This document shows positions 33,632-45,467 of a DNA stretch of 64,000 nucleotides, one piece after another; positions within the stretch are counted from its first letter, which is position 1, and every line of letters starts with the position of its first letter. A program made the position numbers and the translations under genes. The notes below the pieces were generated by a model, which was given only the letters and a program-made list of their open reading frames with translations, had not been told where the DNA came from and did no database searches. The stretch is from Bufo bufo (Eukaryota > Chordata > Amphibia > Anura > Bufonidae), in the NCBI RefSeq assembly GCF_905171765.1, contig NC_053391.1, forward strand, positions 262,091,918 to 262,155,917. The letters are read 5' to 3'.

Positions 33632-34609
33632 GCTGCCTTTTGCAGCCCTCTAGCCCTTTCCTGGGCTGTTTTACAGCTTTTTTAGTGCCGAAAAGTTCGG
33701 GTCCCCATTGACTTCAATGGGGTTCGGGTTCGGGACGAAGTTTGGGTCGAGTTCGGAACCCGAACCCGAACATTTCTGGGAAGTTCGGCCGGACTTCTCG
33801 AACCCGAACATCCAGGTGTTCGCTCAACTCTAGTTGAGACGTATGTATAAATGTCCATATATACATTCAAACACGTGCATGCATGTATAACATATATGCA
33901 TGCATTGACTGCCACATCATAGGATGATGTGCGCAGATGTGCCCTGCATCTGCGCACATCTGCCCTTGGTGGCCCCTGTGGGAAATATGTGGCCCCTGTG
34001 GGGAACATGTGCCCCCTTATATGTGTCCCCTTCAAGTGGGGACATATGTATGTCCCCTGTATGTGATGCCCCAGGTATATGCGAGTGTGGGTGTATATAT
34101 GGATATGTGTGTATGTATTTGCTGCCTTTTGCAGCCCTCTAGCCCTTTCCTGGGCTGTTTTACAGCCTTTTTAGTGCCGAAAAGTTCGGGTCCCCATTGA
34201 CTTCAATTGGGTTCGGGTTCGGGACGAAGTTCGGGTCGGGTTCGGATCCCGAACCTGAACATTTCCGGGAAGTTCGGCCGAACTTCTCGAACCCGAACAT
34301 CCAAGTGTTCGCTCAACTCTAGTTGAGACGTATGTATATATGTCCATATATACATGCAAACACGTGCATGCATGTATAACATATATGCATGCATTGACTG
34401 CCACATCATAGGATGATGTGCGCAGATGTGCCCTGCATCTGCGCACATCTGCCCTTGGTGGCCCCTGTGGGAAATATGTGGCCCCTGTGGGGAATATGTG
34501 CCCCCTTATATGTGTCCCCTTCAAGTGGGGACATATGTATGTCCCCTGTATGTGATGCCCCAGGTATATGCGAGTGTGGGTGTATATATGGATATGTGTG
34601 TATGTATTT
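33632..34609. repeat. 489-bp tandem duplication across the hAT-A/LTR junction
   Basis: Two adjacent copies, 33632-34120 and 34121-34609, each containing the last ~200 bp of hAT-A, the duplicated GTTGAGAC and the following LTR sequence (GCGCAGATGTGCCCTGCATC). Between the copies the LTR word TATTTGC joins hAT-A word GCTGCC; the original junctions share TTTGC. The copies differ at only a few positions. hAT-A therefore appears to have two right ends, the second without a partner. Confidence 0.93.
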
Positions 34610-35871
34610 GCACACGTGTCTATGTATATACACTTATGTCAGCATGACAGTATGTATGTGGGCTTATTGCTTCCCATTCATACCCCCGGTTTTGTATGTG
34701 TATGTGTTTATAGATGTGCCCCAAGCATCTGTGATATATATACAATATATATATAATGTACTATGTATATATGTAGAGGGAAGTGTATTAAATATTCCCT
34801 ACATTCAACTCTTATCAACAGTTCATCCCCCATGTTTAGAGAAAAACTTGTGCTGATAGCCTGTAGAATAACAGCTGATTAGTATCTAGTCCTCTTTTGT
34901 TCAGGCCCCAAACAATCAGACTCTCTGGCACCGTTTGTCAGGGGCTTTCTAACCAGAGACATCATAAACCTGTTTTCCACACCTCTGCCCCATGGCTAAA
35001 CTCCATGCCCCTACTCCCAGCATTTTTGGGACTGGGGGAAGGGGACTCTTGGGATTTGAGGAAGGCACACTATGATGTCACATGCCTGAGGAGGGGGGAG
35101 GTGGGCTGTTTCTGAGGCTGATATAGGAGCCCCAAGTGAGGAACAGGGGTTGGTGGAACTAGACTACAGACAGAGACACATGGGAGAGAGCAGCTCCATG
35201 AACCCTGGAAGGGCTAAGTATACCCCAGCAGTAGCCCCTTCACTGCTGTCCTGATTAACCCCTACCTGTCTAGCCCCTACCTACCCCTAACATACCCCCA
35301 CTCCCATCACCCCTATACCACACCTGCAGGCATCCATATTAACCCTTGCAGTGCTGTCCCATACCCTAACCCTATAGGAGCATCCCTGATCTCTATATTG
35401 TACCCCTGCAATGTCTGTGGCCTGCATTCACCCCTGCAGTGCCACTGTTAACCCTTCGTCGTTCTTAGGGATAGAATTAGTCAGGTGGGGTGGGCTGCTA
35501 AAACATGTGTGAGTGTACTGTATTAGATAGTTTGCAGGTGGAATTTGGGATTGTGTAGTGTAGTTTAGTGCTGTATTTATAGTACTGTATTGTTAGTGTA
35601 TTGCGTGCGTAGTGTATTGTTGATATTAATAAATATCTTGTTTTATTTGTAACTATCTGAGTAACGTGTTGGTATTAGCGATAGTTAGTTTAGTAAGGCG
35701 CATGCGGCTAGCTTAGTGATTAGCGTAAGGCAAAGTATAGTGAAAGTATTATTGTGTTAATAATATAAAGGTATAAATAAGCGGAGTCATCAATAGACGG
35801 CTCCTCCTATTTATGAATGTTAATTATCGATATTTGCATAAATATTGGTGATTAATATTCCCCCTTTACAT
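34610..35871 (+). repeat. 5' LTR of the ERV-like element, downstream part
   Basis: Rest of the 5' LTR after the hAT-A insertion. Taking out hAT-A and the 489-bp duplication, the LTR is about 1.6 kb. A TATA-like GATATAG lies at 35120-35126 and AATAAA at 35628-35633. The last 185 bp equal 46099-46283. The LTR ends CCCCCTTTACA at 35871, followed by TTGGCGAGCCAGG, where a primer-binding site is expected; I cannot name the tRNA. There are no reading frames of interest. Confidence 0.65.
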
Positions 35872-36272
35872 TGGCGAGCCAGGCCCACTGCTTAGATTTT
35901 GAAATCTGTGTTTGGTTTTGAGGCTAGAGGTCCGTTATACTGTGAATTATCAGGCAAGAGAGACGCGGTCAGTGGTCTGAGCGTCTAGGACCTCATAATT
36001 CGGACAGGTAACGCGACTCTTCCTTATAGTACCAAACACAGATCAAAATCTTTAGCAGAGAATCTATAATCTATCTGTGAATTTATATTTTGCTGTTTGC
36101 TTTACACGGTCACTGCATCGCTCGAGTGATTGCAAGGGAGAAGAGGACACGTCACTGAAGGAGATCCATCTTCGTTGGAGCAGCGTACAAGTCCGGCTGG
36201 TTGGGAAGAAGCGATAAAAGGACTTCTTCCAAGCAGCTGCGTAGGACGAAGCGGTACGGCCCCAATGAGAAG

Positions 36273-37338
36273 ATGGACGCTCATCAAAAAGTGAGTATGG
36301 ACTTCTCCACACTGCAACACTTGAGCAGACACAGCACTTTTAATCCCATCCTCCCCACCACATACAAGTCAGCAGAAATGCTGTGGTCCGATTTGTTAGC
36401 ACAGGCTTGTAGTTACGACAAGCTATGTGTTAACAAACGGACGGTGTTGAACAAGGCCACCAAACGGCTTCAGATGCTAGCCAAACTTGTGCATACATTT
36501 GAGGTTAGCATCTGCAAGCCAAAGGAAGTTGTGCTGGTGTCTCTGTCAACGGAGACAATTCCTCCGACCATTCACTGCCAGTGCTGTGCCAGTAATTCGG
36601 ACCAGGTTTCGGCATTGCGGGCACAGCTGGCAGAGAATGTGCAGTCTACTGTGGACCGAGATGCGCTGGTGGCTAGGTTAGAGTCACAGTTAGTAGAGCT
36701 GCAGAGGCAGAAGGAGGAAATTGAGGCTAAATTGAGGCTAAATTGAGGCTAAGTTGAGACTAAGTCTTATACTGAGGTCAAGGCCTTCAAGGAGCGGACT
36801 GCCTCTACTGATGTGACGGTAGCCAAATTGAAGGCTCAGGTTGCTGTAAGCTCCCAGATAATGACTGGCATGCAACAGGTCATCACCAAGTTGGTGCCGA
36901 CCCTTTCTTTTTCCGTAAAGTCAGGGTCGGAATCTCCCAAAACTTTGCCCAGTGCAGTGCAAAAAGGGGGGAGAGTAGTCTGTGACAGGCCAAATCACCA
37001 GACCAAGCTGTCAGACTAACAGAGATTTTTCCATGACTTTGGGAAAAAGAAAGAGCGTGAAAGTGCGTCCCTGATGATGGGACAATTCAGGAGCGCGGTT
37101 TGCAGTGTGGACAGACCTAAGCCATGCCGTGCAACATCAATGTTTTGCATGTAGTGGCTTGGGTCATATAGCGAAGCACTGCAAAACAAGTAAGAACAAA
37201 GCACACAGGACAGAAAGCCCAATCAGGTGCTTCAGGTGTGGGAACAAAGGACACATTGCAAGGAATTGCCCTTGTGCAAGTATTTGCAATGTGTCCAGTG
37301 ATGGGATACAGGTAACAAATCGTGCAGTTTGGCCATAA
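36273..37338 (+). pseudogene. Gag-like region of the ERV-like element, two CCHC knuckles
   Basis: This would be the structural protein that packages the element RNA. A frame from about 36273 (MDAHQKVSMDF) has a helical N-terminal part and a coiled-coil-like stretch near its end (VARLESQLVELQRQKEEIE). It stops at 36746 within an 11-bp direct repeat (GAGGCTAAATT). The same frame reopens at 36813-37019. After a frame change, 37105-37338 encodes two retroviral-type zinc knuckles in tandem: CFACSGLGHIAKHC and CFRCGNKGHIARNC. Paired CCHC knuckles point to a nucleocapsid. I do not recognise the N-terminal part, so the class of element is open. The region is broken and cannot yield a full polyprotein. 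Confidence 0.75.
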
Positions 37339-38727
37339 AGAAGTTACCTCTCAGCGACACATGCCTCATCAGAATGGCCAAGCTAGGCTAGGCAACATTT
37401 GAAAACCCCTGTACTATTTGTTACACAGTTTGTTTCCCGTGTATGTCCATGCTGTGTGTTTGTTACCTGTTTGGATGTTTTTTATGTGGACGGCAGGGGG
37501 TCCTTGTCTATGAATGTGTCTCACCCTGCTGATTGTTCGCATTCCCCGCTGAGAGTCCAGTTGCTGCTGTTATTGGCAGCAGAGTGTGGACTGTGTCCTT
37601 GTGTTGTGGAGTCCTGGGGAGCCAGGGCATAACTCATGCCGTTGATTCTGCAGGCCTCCACAGGACAGGATCACAGGGGGAAATCAGCCTGGGTACACAT
37701 GAGTGGACAAGGATGCAGTGCCATCAATACAAGATGGTGCTTTGTCCACAGCTCACTTCAGTTATCCTAACCTAGTAGGGTGGCCATCCTTATCTGTTGC
37801 AGAGGGATGTGTAAACAGAGGACGCGATTCCTCTGAAGGTAGGGTGTTCATACACCAGTGTTAGGATAACGAGGGGTCCTGTGAGGTGAAGGGCAGCCAA
37901 TACCTTTCTCTACTTATTGGTCAAAGGTATTGGTGCTGGGATTTGACATTTAATTGCACCGTGAGGGGTGAAATCCCCAGGAGCGCCTGGTATTTTCTTC
38001 TGCCATAGGTGTGTTTAATATGGAGCAGAGGAAAAACTGATCATGCCACAGAAGAGACTAAGCTATCCCCCCTGACACTCTTGTGAGGCTCCAGAGGATC
38101 CCACTGGATTTTGGCAACCAAGGACCTTTGTTCAGAGGTTTTCTAGAGATGGAGGACTGTGCCACAATCCAGCGGGAGCATTATCTCAGGCTCTGGAGAA
38201 AGATTTGAAGACGTTCGGGTGGAAGAGCTTATTCTACGATCGCTTGTTTCACCCAGTGAAACTTCTTCTAGTTCTGGTCATCTACATTAGACTGTGTATC
38301 GGAGGGTCAAGGGACTTATGACCAAAAAGACCAGAACCAGACAGACTTTACCGAACTAACGGAGGAGGAGGTTCAGGACATAACTCCAACTTTGTCCTGT
38401 AGCCCAAATATTTTTTGGACACACTTAGTTTCCTATGAGGTACGGGACGTATAATTTGTGCTACCCTGAAACCCCATAGCACATTGTACATATATTGATT
38501 TTGTTTATTGGTCGATTGTGTACCCATTTAGACACTCTAGGTACAAATGTGTGACAGCCTATACCCAGGGAAACTCGCCCAACGCACTGCGGTGTGAGTT
38601 ATATTTGGCTGTACACATTTGCATCCTATAGTAGTTTCCCATTGACATGGGGGGTCTACGACCTGCCTGTGTCTTTGGAGGGTAGAGAGATAGGCCAGGT
38701 TGCATGAGTCTCTATGGGTACACACAC
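37339..38727. other. ERV-like interior without recognisable gene
   Basis: About 1.4 kb after the knuckles. No protease, reverse transcriptase or integrase motif is seen in any frame. Two words facing each other (TTATCCTAACCTAG near 37753 and GTTAGGATAACG near 37860) form a loose inverted repeat. The sequence ends at the TTAA where PB4 inserted. Confidence 0.55.
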
Positions 38728-39159
38728 TTAACCACCTCCGGACCACCTAACGCAGAATCGCGTTCCAGAGGTGGCAGCCTGCGCAGAGTCACGCATATAT
38801 GCGTCATTCGCGAGACGCAAGATTTCCTGTGAACGTGCGCACCACAGGCGCGCGCGTTCACAGGATCGGTAAAGTAAGCGAGTGGATCTCCAGCCTGCAG
38901 CGGCGATCGTTCGCTGCAGGCTGGAGATGTGATTTTTTTAACCCCTAACAGGTATATTAGACGCTGTTTGATAACAGCGTCTAATATACCTGCTACCTGG
39001 TCTCTGGTGGTCCCTTTTGTTTGGATCGACCACCAGAGGACACAGGTAGCCTCAGCAATATGTAGCACCAAGCACCACACTACAACTACACCCTCCCTGT
39101 CACTTATTAACCCCTTTATTAGCCCCCTGATCACCCCTGATCACCCCATATAGACTCCC

Positions 39160-40870
39160 TGATCATCCCTCCTGTCATTGATCACCCCCCCCTGTCATTG
39201 ATCACCCCCCCTGTAAAGCTCCATTCAGACGTCCGTATGATTTTTACGGATCTACTGATACATGGATCGGATCCGCAAAACACATACGGACGTCTGAATG
39301 GAGCCTTACAGGGGGGTGATCAATGACGGGGGTGATCACCCCATATAGACTCCCTGATCACCCACCCTGTCATTGATCACCCCCCCTGTAAGGCTGCTTT
39401 CAGATGTCCGTATGTTTTTTACGGAATCCACGGATACATGGATCGGATCCGCAAAACACATACAGACGTTGAATGGAGCCTTACAGGGGGGGTGATCACC
39501 CCATATAGACTCCCTGATTACCCCCCTGTCATTGATCACCCCCCTTGTAAGGCTCCATTCAGTCGTCCGTATGATTTTACGGATCCACTGATACATGGAT
39601 CGGATCGAAAAACACATACGGATGTCTGAATGGAGCCTTACAGGGGGGTGATCAATGACAGGGGGTGATCACCCCATATAGACTCCCTGATCACCCCCCT
39701 GTCATTGATCACCCCCCTGTAAGGCTGCATTCAGATGTCCGTATGTTTTTTACGGATCCACGGATACATGGATCGGATACACAAAACACATACAAGACGT
39801 CTGAATGAAGCCTTACAGGGGGGTGATCACCCCATATAGACTCCCCGCTCCACCCCCCTGTTCATTGATCACCCCATTGTAAGGCTCCATTCAGAGTCGT
39901 TTGATTTTTACGGATCCACTGATACATGGATCGGATCCGCAAAACACATACGGTAGTCTGAATGGAGCCTTACAGGGGGGTGATCAATGACAGGGGGTGA
40001 TCACCCCATATAGACCCCTGATCACCCCCCTGTCATTGATCACCCCCCTGTCATGATCACCCCACTCTAAGGCTGCATTTAGATGTCCGTATGTTTTTTA
40101 CGGATCCACGGATACATGGATCGGATTCCGCAAAACACATACCGACATCTGAATGGAGCCTTATAGGGGGGGTGATCACCCTATATAGACTCCCTGATCA
40201 CCCCCATGTCATTGATCACCCCCCCCTGTCTTTGATCACCCCCTTGTAAGGCGCCATTCAGACGTTCTGTATGATTTTTACAGATCCACTGATACATGGA
40301 TCGGATCCGCAAAACACATACGGACGTCTGAATAAAGCCTTACAAAGGGGTGATCAATGACAGGGGGGTGATCACCCCATATAACTCCTGATCACCCCCC
40401 TGTCATTGATTCACCCCCTTGTCATTGATCACCCTCCTGTAAGGCTGCATTCAGATGTCCGTATGTTTTTTATGGATCACGGATACATGGATCGGATCCG
40501 CAAAAACACATACGGACATCTGAATAGAGCCTGACAGGGGGGTGATCAATGACAGGGGGGTGATCACCCCATATAGACTCCCTGTTCACCCCCCTGTCAT
40601 TGATCACCCCCCTGTCATTGATCACCCCCCTGTCATTGATCACCCCCCTGTAAGGCTGCATAAAGATGTCCGTATGTTTTTTACAAAATCCACGGATACA
40701 TAGATCGGATCCGCAAAACACATACAGACATCTGAATGGAGCCTGACAGGGGGGTGATCAATGACAGGGGGGTGATCACCCCATATAGACTCCTGATCAC
40801 CCCCCGGTCTTTGTTCACCCCCCTGTCATTGATCACCCCCCTGTAAGGCTCCATTCAGACATTTTTTTGG
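39160..40870. repeat. Tandem array of PB4
   Basis: About nine units of 160-200 bp marked by TACATGGATCGGATCCGCAA and GATCACCCCCCTGT, the same family as 27055-27865 on the other strand. Compared with PB3, many units carry single-base losses in C or G runs and within words such as GGATCCAC, which could be mutation or consensus error. Confidence 0.88.
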
Positions 40871-41379
40871 CCAAGTTAGCGGAAATTATTTTTTTTTTCT
40901 TACAAAGTCTCATATTCCACTAACTTGTGTCAAAAAATAAATCTCACATGAACTCACCATACCCCTCACGGAATCCAATGCGTTAAATTTTTTAGACATT
41001 TATATTCAGACTTCTTCTCACACTTTGGGGCCCTAGAATGCCAGGGCAGTATAAATACCCCCATGTGACCCCATTTCGGAAAGAAGACACCCCAAGGTAT
41101 TCGATGAGGGGCTTATGAGTCCATGAAAGATTAAATTTTTGTCCCAAGTTAGCGGAAAGGGAGACTTTCTGAGAAAAAAAAAATATAAATCAATTTACGC
41201 TATACTTGTGCCAAAAAATAAAAATTCTATGAACTCGCCATGCCCCTCATTGAATACCTTGGGGTGTCTTCTTTCCAAAATGGGGTCACATGTGGGGTAA
41301 TTTATACTGCCCTGCCATTTTAGGGGCCCCTAAGCGTGAGAAGAAGTCTGGGATCCAAATGTCTAAAAATGCCCTCATA

Positions 41380-43210
41380 AAGGAATGTGGGCCCCTTTGT
41401 TCATCTAGGCTGCAAAAAAGTGTCACACATCTGGTATCGCCGTACTCAGGAGAAGTTGGGCAATGTGTTTTGGGGTGTCATTTTACATATACCCATGCTG
41501 GGTGAGATATATATCTTGGTCAAATGCCAACTTTGTATAAAAAATGGGAAAAGTTGTCTTTTGCCGAGATATTTATCTCACCCAGCATGGGTATATAAAA
41601 AAAGACACCTTAAAAAACATTGCCCAACTTCTCCTGAATACGGCGATACCACATGTGGTGACACTTTTTTGCTGCTAGTGTGGGCAAAGGGGCCACAATT
41701 CAAAGAGACCTTTCGGATTTCACTCGTCATTTACCTACTTAACCACAATTAGGGCCCCTAGAATGCCAGGGCAGTATAACTTCCCCACAAGTGACCCCAT
41801 TTTGGAAAGAAGACACCCAAGGTATTCCGTGAGGGGCATGGCGAGTTCCTAGAATTTTTTATTTTTTGTCACAAGTTAGCGGAAAATGATGATTTATTTA
41901 TTTATTTTTTTCTTACAAAGTTCATATTCCACTAACTTGTGACAAAAATAAAAACTTCCATAAACTCACTATGCCCATCACGAAATACCTGGAGGTGTCT
42001 TCTTTCAAAAATGGGGTCACTTGTTTGGTAGTTATACTGCCTGGCATTTTAGGGGCCGAATGCGTGAGAAGTGGTTTGAAATCAAAATCTGTAAAAAATG
42101 GCCGGTGAAATCTGAAAGGTGCTCTTTGGAATGTGGGCCCCTTTGCCCACCTAGGCTGAAAAAAAGTGTCACACATCTGGTATCCCCGTACTCAGGAGAA
42201 GTTGGGCAATGTGTTTTGGGGTGTCTTTTTACATATACCCATGTTGGGTGAGAGAAATATCTTGGCAAAAGACAACTTTTCCCATTTTTTTATACAAAGT
42301 TGGCATTTGACCGAGATATTTATCTCACCCAGCATGGGTATATGTAAAATGACACCCCAAAACACATTGCCCAACTTCTCCTGAGTACGGCAATAACAGA
42401 TGTGTGACACTTTTTTGCAGCCTAGGTGGGCAAAGGGGCCCACATTCCAAAGAGCACCTTTCGGATTTCACCGGCCATTTTTTACAGATTTTGATTTCAA
42501 ACTACTTTGCACGCATTTGGGCCCCTAAAATGCCAGGGCAGTATAACTACCCCACAAGTGACCTCATTTTGGAAAGAAGACACCCCAAGGTATTTCGTGA
42601 TGGGCATAGTGAGTTTTATTTTTTGTCACAAGTTAGTGGAATATGAGACTTTGTAAGAAAAAAAAAAAAAACTCTTCATTTTCCGCTAACTTGTGACAAA
42701 AAATAAAAAATTCTAGGAACTCGCCATGCCCCTCACGGAATACCTTGGGGTGTCTTCTTTCCAAAATGGGGTCACTTGTGGGGTAGTTATACTGCCCTGG
42801 CATTCTAGGGGCCCAAATGTGTGGTAAGTAGTTTGAAATCAAAATCTGTAAAAAATGGCCGGTGAAATCCGAAAGGTGCTCTTTGGAATGTGGGCCCCTT
42901 TGCCCACCTAGGCTGCAAAAAAGTGTCACACATGTGGTATCTCCGTACTCAGGAGAAGTTGGGCAATGTGTTTTGGGGTGTCATTTTACATATACCCATG
43001 CTGGGTGAGAGAAATATCTTGGCAAAAGACAACTTTTCCCATTTTTTTATACAAAGTTGGCATTTGACCAAGATATTTCTCTCACCCAGCATGGGTATAT
43101 GTAAAATGACACCCCAAAACACATTGCCCAACTTCTCCTGAGTACGGAGATACCACATGTGTGACACTTTTTTGCAGCCTAGGTGGGCAAAGGGGCCCAC
43201 ATTCCAAAGA
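41380..43210. repeat. Three hairpin modules of PB4
   Basis: Three inverted repeats of about 310 bp at approximately 41387-41700, 42135-42445 and 42890-43205, each opening with GGGCCCCTTTG and closing with its complement around a centre of ACCAAGATATTT-type sequence. They are separated by about 440 bp of spacer that is itself arranged in inverted copies. Open frames on both strands repeat with the modules. Confidence 0.87.
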
Positions 43211-43646
43211 GCACCTTTCGGATTTCACTGGCCATTTTTTACAGATTTTGATTTCAAACTACTTACCACACATTAGGGCCCCTAGAATGCCAGGGCAGTA
43301 TAACTACCCCATAAGTGACCCCATTTTGGAAAGAAGACACCCCAAGGTATTCGCTGATGGGCATAGTGAGTTCATAGAAGTTTTTATTTTTTGTCACAAG
43401 TTAGTGGAATATGAGACTTTGAAAAAAATCGTTAAATTTCGATTAATAACAAAAAAAGTAAAAATGTCAGCAGCAATGAAATACCAGCAAATGAAAGCTC
43501 TATTAGTGAGAAGAAAAGGAGGTAAAATTCATTTGGGTGGTAAGTTGCATGACCGAGCAATAAACGGTGAAAGTAGGGTAGGTCAGAAGTGTAAAAAGTG
43601 GCCTGGTCATTAAGGGTGTTTAAGCTAGGGGGGCTGAAGTGGTTAA

Positions 43647-44456
43647 TGGAATTTGGTGATGTTGGGAGGGATGTGACCTGATTTTGTGTGAATGGGGATA
43701 AGATTAGGACACGATAGGGACAGGCCTCCTCTGTTTGCCATTTGCCACCTTGAAACCCGGAACGGTGAAGTTCTTAAGGGAAGGGCTGGATGTGTAGTGT
43801 GGCGGAGGTGTTCATCCGCAGTTAGAATTTAGGTACCATGACATCACCTTGCTCTGACCTGCCGTGTAAAGACCTATTAATCTGTCCATGGGAGAACCGC
43901 ACCCATCAAGATGGAACAAGAGACGTTGGACGAAAGTCGTGCTTGAAGAAAGTTGGAGACTGTGGTTGTGAGGGTGAACCCGCTCCAGATTCCGTGGAGG
44001 CGGGCCATACATGAAGATCGGCAATAATACCGAGAGACTGTGGGGGTGTGGTCACTCCAAACATTGGGGGTGGCCGACACTGGAAGACTATTACTTGAAA
44101 GAAAGGCCAGTTAAAGGTTGTAAGGGTGAACCCGCTCCAGATTCCTTGGAGGCGGGCCATACCTGAAGATTGGCAATACTACCGAGAGACTGTGGGGGTG
44201 TGGTCACTCCAAACATTGGGAGTGGCCGACACTGGAAGACTATTCAAAAGATGTCAAGAAAGTTCCCGCGAGAAGAAGACGGTGTATCCTGTGGATGGAG
44301 GAGTGGGTTACAGTGAAGGGCAGGTCGGAGGAAGCTGGATGAGGGATGTCTAGGTACCTAAAGATCAGTGAGCACTACAGTTCTTCCTGAACTTCCACCA
44401 AGGATGGGGTTGAGGGGGGGCCAAATATATATCTCAACCCTTTCCCCAAGATGTTA
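43647..44456. other. ERV-like interior right of PB4, with a 152-bp duplication
   Basis: AGGGTGAACCCGCTCCAGAT begins at 43971 and again at 44123, a 152-bp period with about 1.8 copies (to about 44245). Near 44405 the run GGGGTTGAGGGGGGG may be a polypurine tract marking the start of the 3' LTR, but what follows does not clearly match the 5' LTR start. No gene. Confidence 0.5.
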
Positions 44457-45467
44457 ATGAACATGGTATCACTACCAGCACAATGGTTGGTCCGTGAATA
44501 TAGAGAAAATCATGTCATGCCAATTATGGATTTAGTAGAAAGGTCAAATATATATAATCCAGTCAAAAATGACTCCTATACATAACAATCCAAGATGTGG
44601 CTGACTTACGGTATATCAATTTATATATATACATGTATATCCCGCACAAGATGTTGAGGTCAGTTCATAGTCATAGGTCCAAAGCATATAGACCATCACC
44701 CATGGCATAGAGGTAAGCTATATGGCCAATAGTACAATAAGTCTTAATCTATATATATGATCAGACATACAATGTTAATATATATAGTGTAGCAAAATAA
44801 CAGTCCGATAATGCTGTTATAATAAGCGGTACTTGCGTTCCCCAAGACGGGTTAGAGGGCCATTGATAGTAGCCATAGGTTAGCAGGCCAGTGTCTGCTG
44901 ATGCATCCGGATAACGTTGATAACGCTGAGATGTGCTGGCGTCCGGTCGATAGGATAGCCAATCGCTATCCTATCGACCGGACGCCAGCACATCTCAGCG
45001 TTATCAACGTTATCAGGATGCATCAGCAGACACTGGCCTCCTAACCTATGGCTACTATCAATGGCCCTCTAACCCGTCTTGGGGAACGCAAGTACCGCTT
45101 ATTATAACAGCATTATCGGACTGTTATTTTGCTACACTATATATATTAACATTGTATGTCTGATCATATATATAGATTAAGACTTATTGTACTATTGGCC
45201 ATATAGCTTACCTCTATACCATGGGTGATGGTCTATATGCTTTGGACCTATGACTATGAACTGACCTCAACATCTTGTGCGGGATATACATGTATATATA
45301 TAAATTGATATACCGTAAGTCAGCCACATCTTGGATTGTTATGTATAGGAGTCATTTTTGACTGGATTATATATATTTGACCTTTCTACTAAATCCATAA
45401 TTGGCATGACATGATTTTCTCTATATTCACGGACCAACCATTGTGCTGGTAGTGATACCATGTTCAT
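44457..45467. repeat. Near-perfect 1-kb palindrome
   Basis: The arms 44457-44959 and 44965-45467 (503 bp each) are complementary at nearly every position and have no net indel, with a 5-base centre CAATC. Differences are few (for example GGCAT against ATACC near 44703 and 45220). It lies directly before a Penelope-type end, so it may be a head-to-head pair of terminal copies of such an element. No coding content. Confidence 0.92.

Larger units (their letters stand above)
24213..33832 (+). mobile_element. hAT element hAT-A with complete ends
   Basis: A 9.6-kb element with ends TAGGGATGAGCGAAC and the complement TAGAGTTGAGCGAAC, flanked by a perfect 8-bp duplication GTTGAGAC (24205-24212 and 33833-33840). 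It contains a 5' internal array, a decayed transposase gene and a 3' array of 141-bp units. PB3 is inserted in its 5' non-coding part; removing PB3 leaves about 6.2 kb. The subterminal sequences are rich in GTTCGGGTTCGGG words, as in hAT-B. Confidence 0.95.
38728..43646. mobile_element. piggyBac-like non-autonomous element PB4 (inverted relative of PB3)
   Basis: TTAA at 38728-38731 then CCACCTCCGGACCACC; TTAA at 43643-43646 preceded by the complement of CCACTTCAGCCCCCC. Relative to PB3 the whole element is inverted: 38732-39120 matches the complement of the PB3 right end, and 43430-43642 the complement of its left end. It is 1.5 kb longer because it has about nine array units instead of four to five and three hairpin modules instead of one. 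It lacks the Tc1 insertion. No transposase. Confidence 0.92.

Noticed and set aside
33841..34640. Possible host exon, because the same frames occur twice
   Set aside because: The repetition is the 489-bp tandem duplication of LTR and hAT sequence; frames lack splice sites and known domains.
26598..43200. Repeated short frames beginning MGPFAHLGCKKVSH on both strands
   Set aside because: They coincide with the palindromic hairpin modules of PB3 and PB4 and read equally on both strands.
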